Shown: positions 1 to 8,526, counted from the stretch's first letter. The stretch is 42,370 nucleotides of DNA from Actinomycetes bacterium (GCA_021793675.1 JAJYSG010000016.1:1-42370), one strand, 5' to 3'. Numbers and translations: made by a program. Notes: a model not told the origin generated them from the letters alone.

Positions 1-135
1 GAGATGCTCTCCTACGGCCGGCTCGACCTGTCCGAGTCGATCTCCCAGGTGGTCCCGCTCACGCGCGTCGAGGAGGGCATCGAGGCCCTCGCGACGAAGA
101 GGGGCAACCCCATCCGCATCCTCGTCCAGCCCTGA
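1..135 (+). CDS. C-terminal end of a zinc-type alcohol dehydrogenase (partial)
   Basis: An open frame enters from the left edge and stops with TGA at 133-135, leaving 44 residues. The readable tail has the pattern YGRLDLS..., then VPLTRVEEGIEAL, then NPIRILVQP. This matches the usual end of medium-chain zinc-dependent alcohol dehydrogenases, where the last helix (V-x-E-A/G-I-E-x-L) is followed by a short P-I-R-x-x-V strand. The catalytic and Rossmann parts lie outside the window, so substrate cannot be inferred from this piece. The gene ends 32 bases before a TetR gene and is on the same strand as an oleate hydratase, so it may be the dehydrogenase that oxidises the hydroxy fatty acid made by that enzyme; that link is inference. 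Confidence 0.6.
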   Translation, partial: EMLSYGRLDLSESISQVVPLTRVEEGIEALATKRGNPIRILVQP

Positions 136-167
136 CCCGGACCGAACCACCACCCACCGGAGGATCC

Positions 168-818
168 ATGCCCAACCCCCCAGCACCAGGACGGCGCGAG
201 CGCAACGCCCGGGCGACGCAGAACCGGATCTTCACCGCGGCAGCGGCGCTGTTCTCCGAGCACGGGTTCGACGGCGCGACGACGCAGGAGATCGCCGAAC
301 GCGCCGACGTGGGCGCCGGGACCCTGTTCCGGTACGCGGCCACCAAGGGCGAGCTGTTCCTCATGGTCTACAACGAGCAGCTGCGGGCCGCGATCGACGA
401 GGGGGCCCGCAAGGCCCAGGTCGAGCCGGACGTGACGGCGGCGGTGAACGCACTCATCGGGACCGTGCTGAGTGGCGCGCACGACGTGCACAACGCGGCG
501 GTCTACCAGCGTGAGCTGCTGTTCGGACCCCCTGCGGAGAAGTACCGGAGCGAGGGACTCGCCCTCGTGGCGCGCCTCGAGGACCTCGTCGCGACCCGTC
601 TGCTCGACGCCCTCGACACCGAGGACCAGCGCCGCCCTGCGCGCACGCTCGCCGCCGCACGCGCCGCACGCAGCGTCTTCGCCGTGCTGAACCTCCTGCT
701 CGCCCAGCCCCTCACCGGAGCGCATCCCGGCGCCGACAGCGCCGAGGAGCTGCGCGAGCAGGTCGCCCAGATCGTCCAGGGATTCCTGGCCCCGTCCGTC
801 GAGGACACCTCCCGCTAG
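168..818 (+). CDS. TetR/AcrR-family transcriptional regulator
   Basis: This 216-aa protein is a typical TetR-family repressor. Residues about 9-60 form the DNA-binding domain: NRIFTAAAALFSEHGFDGAT, then TQEIAERADVGAGTLFRYA, with the helix-turn-helix around IAERADVGAGTLFRYAATK. The remaining helical part would bind a ligand, plausibly a fatty acid or acyl-CoA given the neighbour. The ATG at 168 is preceded by GGAGG at 159-163 with good spacing. It sits 32 bases after a dehydrogenase and 40 bases before oleate hydratase on the same strand, so all three are probably co-transcribed and autoregulated. I saw no convincing palindromic operator in the short gap upstream, so the promoter is probably before the dehydrogenase, outside the window. 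Family assignment is firm; the ligand is inferred. Confidence 0.9.
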   Translation: MPNPPAPGRRERNARATQNRIFTAAAALFSEHGFDGATTQEIAERADVGAGTLFRYAATKGELFLMVYNEQLRAAIDEGARKAQVEPDVTAAVNALIGTVLSGAHDVHNAAVYQRELLFGPPAEKYRSEGLALVARLEDLVATRLLDALDTEDQRRPARTLAAARAARSVFAVLNLLLAQPLTGAHPGADSAEELREQVAQIVQGFLAPSVEDTSR

Positions 819-858
819 CCGCCCGGGCATCGGGAGAACAACTGCGAAAGGCAACGCG

Positions 859-2640
859 ATGTACTACAGCAGCGGCAACTACGAGGCGTTCGCGCGTCCC
901 CGTAGGCCCGCCGGCGTGGACGACAAGACTGCCTGGTTCGTCGGTGGCGGTCTCGCCTCCCTGGCCGGTGCTGCGTTCCTGGTCCGCGACGGTCAGATGG
1001 CCGGCTCGAAGATCACGATCCTCGAGCGTCTGAGCCTGCCGGGCGGCGCCCTCGACGGGATCAAGGAGCCGGAGAAGGGCTTCGTCATCCGCGGCGGCCG
1101 CGAGCTGGAGAGCCACTACGAGCTGCTCTGGGAGCTGTTCCGGTCGATCCCGTCCCTGGAGATCGACGGCGCAAGCGTCCTCGACGAGTTCTACTGGCTC
1201 AACAAGGACGACCCGAACTACAGCCTGTTGCGGGTGACGGAGCGGCAGGGGCAGGACGCTCACACCGACGCCAAGTTCCAGATGTCCGAGAAGGCCCAGA
1301 AGGAGCTCATCAAGGTCTTCCTCGCCACGCGTGAGGACCTGGAGAACAAGCGGATCGACGAGGTCTTCTCGCCGGAGTTCCTCGCCAGCAACTTCTGGCT
1401 CTACTGGCGGACCATGCTCGCCTTCGAGGAGTGGCACTCCGCCCTGGAGATGAAGCTGTACCTGCACCGGTTCATCCACCACATGGGTGGCCTGGGCGAC
1501 ATGAGCGCCCTGCAGTTCAGCAAGTACAACCAGTACGAGTCGTTCGTCCTGCCGCTGTACACCTGGCTGCTGGACCAGGGCGTGGTGTTCCACTTCGACA
1601 CCGAGGTCACCGACGTCGACGTCGACATCGACCGGGCCACCGGCCGCAAGCAGGCCACGCACATCCACTGGCGGTCCGGCGAGAAGGGCGCTCCCGGCGA
1701 CGGGGTCGACCTGACCGAGAACGACCTGCTCTTCATGACGATCGGGTCCCTGACCGAGAACTCCGACAACGGCGACCACCACACGCCGGCGCGGTTGGAC
1801 GAGGGACCGGCGCCCGCCTGGGACCTGTGGCGACGCATCGCGGCGAAGGACCCGTCCTTCGGGCACCCGGACGTCTTCGGCTCGCACATCCCGGAGAGCA
1901 AGTGGGAGTCCGCGACCGTGACCACGGTGGACGAGCGGATCCCGCGCTACATCGAGAAGATCGCCGGGCGCGACCCGTTCGCCGGCAAGGTCGTCACCGG
2001 CGGCATCGTCACCGCGCGCGACTCCGCCTGGCTGATGTCCTGGACGGTCAACCGGCAGCCGCACTTCAAGCAGCAGAAGCCGAACGAGATCGTGGCCTGG
2101 GTGTACGCGCTGTTCGTCGACCGGCCCGGCGACTTCGTCAAGAAGCCGATGCAGGAGTGCACCGGCGAGGAGATCACCCAGGAGTGGCTGTACCACATGG
2201 GCGTTCCGGTCGACGAGATCCCCGAGCTGGCGGCCACCGGCGCCAAGACCGTGCCGGTCATGATGCCGTACGTCACGGCGTTCTTCATGCCACGGCAGGC
2301 CGGCGACCGGCCCGACGTCGTGCCGGAGGGCTCGGTCAACTTCGCGTTCATCGGCCAGTTCGCCGAGACCAAGCAGCGGGACATCATCTTCACCGTCGAG
2401 TACTCCGTACGCACGCCGATGGAGGCGGTGTACACGCTCCTCGACATCGACCGTGGCGTACCCGAAGTGTTCGGCTCCACCTACGACATCCGCGCGCTGC
2501 TGCAGGCCACGAGCGACCTGCGGGACGGCGCCCCGCTGGACCTCCCCGGCGGCCCGCTCGGCCGACAGGTGCTCAACGGCCTGGTCGGCGGCACCCAGAT
2601 CACCAAGCTGCTCGGCGAGTACGGCCTGCTCGGCCACTGA
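859..2640 (+). CDS. ohyA: Oleate hydratase (FAD-dependent fatty acid double-bond hydratase)
   Basis: The 593-aa product matches oleate hydratases (formerly myosin-cross-reactive antigens), which add water across the cis-9 double bond of oleate to give 10-hydroxystearate. Visible features are the start MYYSSGNYEAFARPR, the FAD-binding glycine motif AWFVGGGLASLAGAAFL near residues 26-42, an acidic residue ending the second strand (ITILER), the RGGRELESHYE segment around residue 75, and the conserved C-terminal EYSVRTPMEAVYTLL. Length is normal for the family. The ATG at 859 follows a GAAAGG site at 846-851. It lies 40 bases after a TetR gene in the same direction. Family knowledge suggests a role in detoxifying or modifying unsaturated fatty acids, with FAD acting structurally or in positioning. 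Confidence 0.95.
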   Translation: MYYSSGNYEAFARPRRPAGVDDKTAWFVGGGLASLAGAAFLVRDGQMAGSKITILERLSLPGGALDGIKEPEKGFVIRGGRELESHYELLWELFRSIPSLEIDGASVLDEFYWLNKDDPNYSLLRVTERQGQDAHTDAKFQMSEKAQKELIKVFLATREDLENKRIDEVFSPEFLASNFWLYWRTMLAFEEWHSALEMKLYLHRFIHHMGGLGDMSALQFSKYNQYESFVLPLYTWLLDQGVVFHFDTEVTDVDVDIDRATGRKQATHIHWRSGEKGAPGDGVDLTENDLLFMTIGSLTENSDNGDHHTPARLDEGPAPAWDLWRRIAAKDPSFGHPDVFGSHIPESKWESATVTTVDERIPRYIEKIAGRDPFAGKVVTGGIVTARDSAWLMSWTVNRQPHFKQQKPNEIVAWVYALFVDRPGDFVKKPMQECTGEEITQEWLYHMGVPVDEIPELAATGAKTVPVMMPYVTAFFMPRQAGDRPDVVPEGSVNFAFIGQFAETKQRDIIFTVEYSVRTPMEAVYTLLDIDRGVPEVFGSTYDIRALLQATSDLRDGAPLDLPGGPLGRQVLNGLVGGTQITKLLGEYGLLGH

Positions 2641-3016
2641 CGGGCATGTCCCCAGGCCGGTCCGGCGCGCCGGCCGTTCCCTCGCGCGCATGCCCGACCT
2701 AAGGTCTCGCTGCGATCCGCGAGGAGCACGCGCAACGGGCACCGTCGGCGGAGTGCGACGAGCCCGTGGCGCGCCGGACCCACCCTGGGGTACATGCGGG
2801 AGGTGCTCACCGCGCCGTGCTGGACGGGGCAGGCCGTGCGAGACCTCGGAGGGGCGGCTCCGTCAGCGCCAGGCCGGGTGGGCCGTCGCCCGAGGCTTCA
2901 GCACGGTGCGGCACCACGTCGCGACGTCGGTGGCGGCGACGCGCGCCACCGCCCGGTCGGCGTCGTGGCGACCGCTCGCCAGGGCGCAACCCGGCGGTGG
3001 ATGACAGGATCGCCGC
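2641..3016 (+). other. Intergenic region with a GC-rich inverted repeat
   Basis: This 376-base gap between ohyA and the GH15 gene holds no ORF I can support. Just after the ohyA stop, GGCCGG (2655-2660) and CCGGCC (2670-2675) can pair, and a 12-base palindrome CCGGCGCGCCGG lies at 2662-2673; this could act as a terminator, but there is no T-tract. AGGA at 3005-3008 is a plausible ribosome binding site for the next gene. Otherwise I see nothing. Confidence 0.35.
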
Positions 3017-4831
3017 ATGCCCCGCATCGAGGACTACGCCTTGCTCGGAGACCTCCAGACGGGTGCCCTCGTCGCCACCAACGGCTCGATCGACTGGCTC
3101 TGCCTGCCCCGCTTCGACTCCCCCGCCTGCTTCGCCGCGCTGCTGGACACGCCCGACGCCGGGCACTGGCAGATCGCGCCGCAGTCCGGCGGAACCTGCA
3201 CCCGCCGCCGATACCTGCCGGACACGCTGGTGCTGGAGACGGAGTGGGACACCGAGGACGGCACGGTGCGGGTCATCGACTTCATGCCGCCCCGTGGCCA
3301 CGCGCCGGACCTGGTGCGCATCGTGGAGGGCGTCAGCGGCGCCGTCCCGGTCCGCTCGATGCTGCGGCTGCGGTTCGACTACGGCCAGGTGGTGCCATGG
3401 GTCCGGCACAAGCCCGGGCAGATGGTCGCGGTGGCCGGCCCGGACGCCGTCCGGCTGCGGACCCCGGTGCCGACCCACGGGCAGGACTGGGCGACGGTCT
3501 CGGACCTCACGGTGCGCGCCGGGGACCGCGTGCCGTTCGTCCTGACGTGGCACCCCAGCCACGAGCGGGCGCCGGCGGCCGTCGAGGCCGACGAGGCCCT
3601 CCGGCAGACGATCGACTTCTGGGAGAGGTGGACGCACGGCGGCACGCCGGTCGTCGGTCCGTACCGCGACGCGATCACCCGTTCGCTCCTCACGCTCAAG
3701 GCGCTCACCTACGAGCCCACCGGCGGGATCGTCGCCGCCGCCACGACGTCGTTGCCCGAACAGATCGGCGGCCCGCGCAACTGGGACTACCGCTACAGCT
3801 GGCTGCGCGACTCGACGTACACGCTGCAGGCGCTCATCTCGGCCGGGTACCTCACCGAGGCGGCGGCGTGGCGCGAGTGGCTGCTCCGCGCCATCGCCGG
3901 CGATCCCGCGAAGCTGCAGATCATGTACGCGCTGGACGGCACGCGGCGGCTGCCGGAGGCGGAGCTGCCCTGGCTCGCCGGCTACGAGGACTCACGGCCG
4001 GTGCGCATCGGCAACGCCGCATCCGGCCAGCTCCAGCTCGACGTCTGGGGCGAGACCCTCGACGGTCTCGCGCTCGCGCGAGACGCCGGCCTCGGCAGCC
4101 ACGACGACGCCTGGGACGTCCAGACGGCGCTCATGGACCACCTCGAGGGCGCGTGGGACCAACCGGACAACGGGCTGTGGGAGATGCGTGGCCCGCGCCG
4201 GCACTTCACGCACTCCAAGGTGATGGCCTGGGTGGCCGCCGACCGGATGGAGCGTGCGGTCCGCCGCCACCCGGACCTGCACGGCCCGGTGGACCGGTGG
4301 CAGGCGCTGCGGACGACGATCCACGCCGACGTGCTGGCGCACGGCTACGACCCTGACCGGAACACGTTCACCCAGTCCTACGGGTCGCCGGCGCTGGACG
4401 CGAGCCTGCTCATGATCCCGCGCGTCGGCTTCCTCCCGGCGAGCGACCCACGCGTGCAGGGCACGATCGACGCCGTCCAGCGCGAGCTCACCGAGGGCGG
4501 CCTCGTGCGGCGCTACCAGACCACCGAGTCCGACGACGGCGTCCCAGGTGGCGAGGGGCTGTTCCTCGCCTGCTCGTTCTGGCTCGTCGACGCCCTGCAC
4601 CTGGTGGGCCGCCAGCGCGAGGCGACCACACTGTTCGAGCACCTGCTCACCCTGCGCAACGACGTCGGCCTGCTCAGCGAGGAGTGGGACCCGGGGGCGG
4701 GCAGGCAGCTGGGCAACACGCCGCAGGCCTTCAGCCACTTCCCGCTCGTCACGAGCGGCCTGCAGCTGCATGCCGGCAGGCCGCACCGGAGTGACGAGCG
4801 CATCGTGCACCCCGGACACCCACGGGGCTGA
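3017..4831 (+). CDS. Glycoside hydrolase family 15 protein (glucoamylase/trehalase-like)
   Basis: The 604-aa protein has the full architecture of bacterial GH15 enzymes: an N-terminal beta-sandwich domain starting IEDYALLGDLQTGALV with the hallmark NGSIDWLCLPRFDSPACF (residues about 20-40), then an (alpha/alpha)6 barrel. Barrel motifs include EQIGGPRNWDYRYSWLRDS near residues 250-268, the HSKVMAWVAADR segment near residue 400, and the C-terminal EEWDPGAGRQLGNTPQAFSH, which carries the second glutamate region. These enzymes hydrolyse alpha-glucosidic bonds; actinobacterial members with this layout include intracellular trehalases as well as glucoamylase-like enzymes, and the sequence alone does not separate them. 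No signal peptide is visible, so it is probably cytoplasmic. It appears to be transcribed alone. Confidence 0.9.
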   Translation: MPRIEDYALLGDLQTGALVATNGSIDWLCLPRFDSPACFAALLDTPDAGHWQIAPQSGGTCTRRRYLPDTLVLETEWDTEDGTVRVIDFMPPRGHAPDLVRIVEGVSGAVPVRSMLRLRFDYGQVVPWVRHKPGQMVAVAGPDAVRLRTPVPTHGQDWATVSDLTVRAGDRVPFVLTWHPSHERAPAAVEADEALRQTIDFWERWTHGGTPVVGPYRDAITRSLLTLKALTYEPTGGIVAAATTSLPEQIGGPRNWDYRYSWLRDSTYTLQALISAGYLTEAAAWREWLLRAIAGDPAKLQIMYALDGTRRLPEAELPWLAGYEDSRPVRIGNAASGQLQLDVWGETLDGLALARDAGLGSHDDAWDVQTALMDHLEGAWDQPDNGLWEMRGPRRHFTHSKVMAWVAADRMERAVRRHPDLHGPVDRWQALRTTIHADVLAHGYDPDRNTFTQSYGSPALDASLLMIPRVGFLPASDPRVQGTIDAVQRELTEGGLVRRYQTTESDDGVPGGEGLFLACSFWLVDALHLVGRQREATTLFEHLLTLRNDVGLLSEEWDPGAGRQLGNTPQAFSHFPLVTSGLQLHAGRPHRSDERIVHPGHPRG

Positions 4832-4913
4832 GGGCCGCGCACGGCTGGGCGGCGCACGGCGCGCACCACCCGGGACGCGGGGATCGGCCGGCGAACCCCG
4901 ACCGGGCCGCCTG

Positions 4914-5672
4914 CTACTGCCGGCCGATCTCCTCGCCGTCCACCGTGACATGCAGCTCCGGGCTCTTCTCCGGCCAGAAGGCGACGAGCCCGGCGATCTT
5001 CGTCGACTCCGGGAGGGGCGTGGGGTACGACCAGGCGACGTCGCTGACGGCGCCGCCCGGGACCACCAGGTCCCAGTAGGCCGCGGAGCCCTTGTACGGG
5101 CAGTGGCTCACGGTGCTCGTCGGCACCAGCAGATCCATCCGCACGTCCACCCGCGGCAGGTAGTAGCGCGGCACGAGCCCGGTCTCGTAGAGCACCACCG
5201 GGCGCCGCGAGTCGGCGACGACGGTGCCGGCCAGCGTGACGACGACGTGCCGGCTGCTCGCCAGGGCATCGATGCGCACGTAGGGGCTCCGGGGATGGGT
5301 GTGGACCACCTCGTCCTCCTCGAGCCAGGTGTCGAACGACGACCACGTCAGCCCGTAGGCGTCCCGCAGCGCGGGGCCGGCCTCCGGATGGCGGCGGACC
5401 GCGCGCGGTACCACCCGGTCACCGAGGACGACGTCGAAGACCTCGCTGACGCCGAGCACCTTCGACCGGGGTCCCGTCCCCGCCGGCCGCAGCTGCGCCA
5501 CCAGCTCGGGCGCCGTGACGAAGTACTGGGGGAAGGACGGGTGCTCCCAGACCATCAGCGGTGCCCGGGTGTCGACGACGAGCTCTCCGGCGCTGTAGGC
5601 GCGCACGCGCTTGTGACCCCGCTGCGCGGTCCCGGGGGCGATGGCGAACGGGTTCTCGACGATCTCGGTCAT
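4914..5672 (-). CDS. Protein with two DUF427 domains
   Basis: The 252-aa product contains two copies of the DUF427 fold. Copy one spans about residues 18-75 (RGHKRVRAYSAGELVVDT, followed by a PLMVWEHPSFPQYFV segment). Copy two spans about residues 135-235 (RIDALASSRHVVVTLAGTVV, ADSRRPVVLYET, and the diagnostic SHCPYKGSAAYW). The biochemical function of DUF427 is not established. I chose the ATG at 5672 because AAGGAG stands about 10 bases upstream on the minus strand, although the frame stays open further. It lies 212 bases downstream of crtI on the same strand, with its own ribosome binding site; a functional link to carotenoid genes cannot be shown. Confidence 0.85.
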   Translation of the reverse strand: MTEIVENPFAIAPGTAQRGHKRVRAYSAGELVVDTRAPLMVWEHPSFPQYFVTAPELVAQLRPAGTGPRSKVLGVSEVFDVVLGDRVVPRAVRRHPEAGPALRDAYGLTWSSFDTWLEEDEVVHTHPRSPYVRIDALASSRHVVVTLAGTVVADSRRPVVLYETGLVPRYYLPRVDVRMDLLVPTSTVSHCPYKGSAAYWDLVVPGGAVSDVAWSYPTPLPESTKIAGLVAFWPEKSPELHVTVDGEEIGRQ

Positions 5673-5884
5673 GATCCGGGCACTCCTTCTGGCGGGGCGG
5701 TCCTGGCTGTCGGCTCGCGCCCGGCGGGGCCATGGTGCGCGACACCACCGCGGCACGCCGGGCACAGCTCGATCATCGGACGCCAGGACCGCCGCGGCAC
5801 CCGGGCGGACGACCGCCACGGGCAGGTCCGCCGCGGTCGACGACCGACCCGGTGGTCCGCTCTCCCCCGGCCCGACGCCCCCGG

Positions 5885-7393
5885 TCATCCGCCGAGGTCG
5901 TCGACCAGCCTCTGGGCCGCCAGCCGGCCGGAGACGAGCGCGGTGGGCACGCCGGTTCCGGGGTGGGTCGAGGCACCGGCGAAGTAGACGTTGCGGTACC
6001 GGTGGTGCCTGTTGTGCGGCCGCAGGTAGGCGAGCTGCGTCAGCGTGTGCGCCAGGCCGTGGGTCGCGCCGCGCTCGAGGTTGAGCCGGTCGCGCCAGTC
6101 CAGGGGTGTCGCCGACGCCTCGACCACGATGTGCCGTTCCAGGTCGGTGACCCCGACGAGGGCCAGACGCTCGAGCGCCGCCGCGCGTGCGGCCACGCGC
6201 GCCGCGTCCCACGCGGCGGACTGCGCGGCGTGCCCGGCGGTGCCGGTGAGGTGCCCGGTGGGAACGACCACGACGAGGGTGTCGCCGCCCGCGGGCGCCG
6301 CGTGCGGGTCCAGCCGGGCCGGGGCGTGGACGTACAGGCTCGGCGCGGCGGGCAGCGGCAAGTTGTGCTCGATGCGGTCGAAGTTGCCCCGGTAGTCGTC
6401 GGCCAGGAAGAGCGTGTGCGGTGGCAGCTGCGGCACCGTGGTGTCCAGACCCCAGAAGAAGGAGATCGCCGACCCCGACGAGCGTCGACGCGCCACCGTG
6501 CGCGCGGCCCCGCGGTCCGGCAGGAGCTGCCGGTAGGCGTACGGCAGGTCAGCGTTGACGAGCACTGCGTCGCCGGTCAGCCTGCGGTCCCCGGACAGCA
6601 CCACGCCGCTCGCCCGGCTCCCCGCGACGTCGATCCGCACGACGGGCTCGTCCTGGACCAGACGCACACCGGCCTCCTCGGCCAGGCCGACGAGCACGTC
6701 CACGACGCGGGTCATGCCGCCGCGGGGGTACCACACGCCGTGCGCCAGCTCGGAGAAGGGTGTCAGCGAGAACGTCGCGGGCGCCCGGAACGGGCTCAGC
6801 CCCATGTAGACATCCTGGAAGCTGAACGCGGCCCGCAGTCGCGGGGAGGCGAAGAAGTCAGCCATGTGCCGGTAGTGCGGCTGCAGCGCTCGCAGCCGCA
6901 GCGCCAACGCCAGGGTGCGGGGTGTCACGAACTCCCGGGCGGAGCGGAAGTCGCGCTCGACCAGCCCGGGCATGGCGAGGTCGTAGTGCCGGTGTCCCTC
7001 GGCCAGGTAGCGCAGCAGCCCGTCCGTGGCTCCCGGCTCCATCGCCTCGAGCTGCGCCGACAGCGCGGTGAGGTCGAACGTGAGGTCGAGCCGGGCGCCG
7101 TCGTCGAACACCAGGTGGTACGTCGGGTCGACCCGCTGCGGCTCCAGGTCGCGCTCGAGATCGGCACCCAGCGCGGCCAGCTCCGTGCGGTACAGGTGGG
7201 GCATCACCAGCAGGGTCGGTCCCACGGCGAAGCGATGGCCCCCGCGACGGATCTCGCCGACGCGTCCGCCCGGGCGGCCGTTCTTCTCCACCACCGTCAC
7301 CCGCAGCCCTTCCCGGGCGAGGTGCACCGCCGCGGCCAGCCCGCCCACCCCGGCACCGACGACCACCACCGACGTGCCGCCCCGGCCGGTCAC
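5885..7393 (-). CDS. crtI: Phytoene desaturase (CrtI-type carotenoid oxidoreductase)
   Basis: The 502-aa product is a CrtI-family FAD enzyme that introduces double bonds into phytoene or a related polyene. It opens with the dinucleotide-binding motif VVVVGAGVGGLAAAVHLA, then VVEKNGRPGGRVGEI. A central segment reads YPRGGMTRVVDVL, where related enzymes have YPxGG. It closes with the bacterial-type signature YFAGASTHPGTGVPTALVSG. I place the start at the GTG at 7393-7391, because it overlaps the stop codon of the upstream phytoene synthase gene as GTGA; this is typical translational coupling. The frame continues upstream inside crtB but has no reason to be used. Membrane-associated action on prenyl lipids is known for the family. 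How many desaturation steps it performs is not predictable. Confidence 0.9.
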   Translation of the reverse strand: MTGRGGTSVVVVGAGVGGLAAAVHLAREGLRVTVVEKNGRPGGRVGEIRRGGHRFAVGPTLLVMPHLYRTELAALGADLERDLEPQRVDPTYHLVFDDGARLDLTFDLTALSAQLEAMEPGATDGLLRYLAEGHRHYDLAMPGLVERDFRSAREFVTPRTLALALRLRALQPHYRHMADFFASPRLRAAFSFQDVYMGLSPFRAPATFSLTPFSELAHGVWYPRGGMTRVVDVLVGLAEEAGVRLVQDEPVVRIDVAGSRASGVVLSGDRRLTGDAVLVNADLPYAYRQLLPDRGAARTVARRRSSGSAISFFWGLDTTVPQLPPHTLFLADDYRGNFDRIEHNLPLPAAPSLYVHAPARLDPHAAPAGGDTLVVVVPTGHLTGTAGHAAQSAAWDAARVAARAAALERLALVGVTDLERHIVVEASATPLDWRDRLNLERGATHGLAHTLTQLAYLRPHNRHHRYRNVYFAGASTHPGTGVPTALVSGRLAAQRLVDDLGG

Positions 7394-8304
7394 CGGCCCG
7401 CCTCGATCGGCACCCGGCCGGCCGCGGCAGCGGAACGGACGGCGGCGGCGGCGATGGACAAGCCCCCGCGCCAGGTGCTGCGTTCCGGATAGCACTCCCG
7501 GAGTCGGTAGCCGTCGCGCTCGATGGCGTCGAGCACCCACTCGAACCGTGCCAGGTACGCGTGCCCGGCCAGCCGGCAGCGCGCGCTCTCCAGCTGGGCG
7601 AGGTAGTCCCGCGCGGTCCGGAAGCACGTGCGTGCGTGGTCGACCCGACCCCGCACCCAGGCCCGGAGAGCGACCGAGTCCGGCTCGTCCGGCGACACAC
7701 CCGACGCCAGGGCCTCGGCCGGCACGTTGAGATATCCCGCCGCACAGTCCTGACGCAGGTCACGCAGCATGTGGGCGACGTGCGCACCCGTCACGGCGAC
7801 GTACCGCGAGTCGTCGTGCGGGGCGCCGCAGCCGTGGCCGATGCAGTGGTGCAGCGTCTCCGTGACGGCCACGGCCAGCGACCGGGTGTAGCCGTCGAGC
7901 TCGATCTCCCCCACGGGCCGACCGCGACGCGCGGCGTCGAACGCCATGACGTCGAGCATCGACGCGACAGCCAGCCGGGCCCCGGTGGCGTCGGCGCGCC
8001 GGGAGCCGTCCGGCCGGCGCAGCAGGCCGACGAGCGGTCGCTCCGGTGGCGACACGTCCCGCCACGGCGTCGAGGCGTCACCGCCCGCCGACGTCAGCAG
8101 CTCGCGCTCGCGCGCGACGAGCGCCAGCCGCGCCGCCGCGGTCCCGAGCCGCTCGTCCACCTCGTCGTCGAACCACCGGAAGTAGGCGTACAGGGCGAAA
8201 GCGTCCTGCCGGTACGCCGGGTCCGCCAGCGTCCGGATCGTCAGGTACGACTGCATGCTGGCGCGCCGGGTCTGCCGGGCCGCCCCCCGCGTGGTGTCCC
8301 GCAT
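7390..8304 (-). CDS. crtB: Squalene/phytoene synthase family protein
   Basis: The 304-aa protein belongs to the trans-isoprenyl diphosphate synthase (head-to-head) family, which condenses two GGPP into phytoene or two FPP into squalene-type C30 products. The first aspartate-rich motif is FRWFDDEVDE (residues about 43-52) and the second is in HMLRDLRQDCAAGYLNVP (residues about 170-187). The second reads D-L-R-Q-D, consistent with a metal-binding DxxxD. The ATG at 8304 is preceded on the minus strand by a strong GGGGGAGG site. Its stop overlaps the start of crtI. Phytoene synthase is the likeliest activity because of that partner, but a C30 pathway is possible. No prenyl diphosphate synthase or lycopene cyclase gene is adjacent. 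Confidence 0.87.
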   Translation of the reverse strand: MRDTTRGAARQTRRASMQSYLTIRTLADPAYRQDAFALYAYFRWFDDEVDERLGTAAARLALVARERELLTSAGGDASTPWRDVSPPERPLVGLLRRPDGSRRADATGARLAVASMLDVMAFDAARRGRPVGEIELDGYTRSLAVAVTETLHHCIGHGCGAPHDDSRYVAVTGAHVAHMLRDLRQDCAAGYLNVPAEALASGVSPDEPDSVALRAWVRGRVDHARTCFRTARDYLAQLESARCRLAGHAYLARFEWVLDAIERDGYRLRECYPERSTWRGGLSIAAAAVRSAAAAGRVPIEAGR

Positions 8305-8450
8305 CCCTGCGCCTCCCCCAGGCGTCCACCGTCACCTCCAGGCTGGCGGAGGACCTCCGGCGCGTCGAGGGACCTCTCGCCCGCGTCGACGCGCCCGGTC
8401 ACTGTTCGAGACGTCCGGCAGCGCGTCGCCGCGGTGTCGTAAGGTCGCCG

Positions 8451-8512
8451 CCGGCGATGGATCCCGCCCGGGTCGAAGACGACTGAACCGCCGCTCGGCT
8501 GATGGTTCCTGT
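8451..8512 (+). promoter_or_regulatory. Fluoride riboswitch (crcB motif) aptamer
   Basis: The sequence follows the crcB-motif consensus closely: GGCGATGG at 8453-8460, a GCC-containing partner strand just after it (8465-8468), then AACCGCC at 8486-8492, a short GCTC loop, and GGCTGATGGTTCCT at 8497-8510. These are the conserved blocks that form the fluoride- and Mg2+-binding pseudoknotted aptamer. It directly precedes a unit containing two crcB fluoride channel genes, the best known targets of this riboswitch. Fluoride binding should switch the operon on. Confidence 0.93.
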
Positions 8513-8526
8513 ACCCGCGACAGGAG
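8507..8526 (+). promoter_or_regulatory. Shine-Dalgarno-sequestering hairpin (riboswitch expression platform)
   Basis: TCCTGT (8507-8512) pairs perfectly with ACAGGA (8520-8525) around a 7-base loop, with a possible extra T-G pair outside. The 5' arm is the conserved 3' end of the fluoride aptamer, and the 3' arm contains most of the AGGAG ribosome binding site (8522-8526) of the following GTG-started gene. The two structures share bases, so folding of the aptamer with fluoride would release the ribosome binding site. This argues for translational control. Confidence 0.75.

Noticed and set aside
2662..2673. Palindrome CCGGCGCGCCGG as an operator
   Set aside because: Short GC-only palindromes are expected often at this base composition; it is noted only as a possible part of a terminator.
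712..2742. A 676-codon minus-strand frame opposite ohyA
   Set aside because: Its composition (Val/Leu/Arg/Glu-rich without motifs) is that of an antisense frame to a high-GC gene, and ohyA on the other strand is unambiguous.
5732..7492. Long plus-strand frame opposite crtI
   Set aside because: Antisense shadow of the well-supported desaturase gene.
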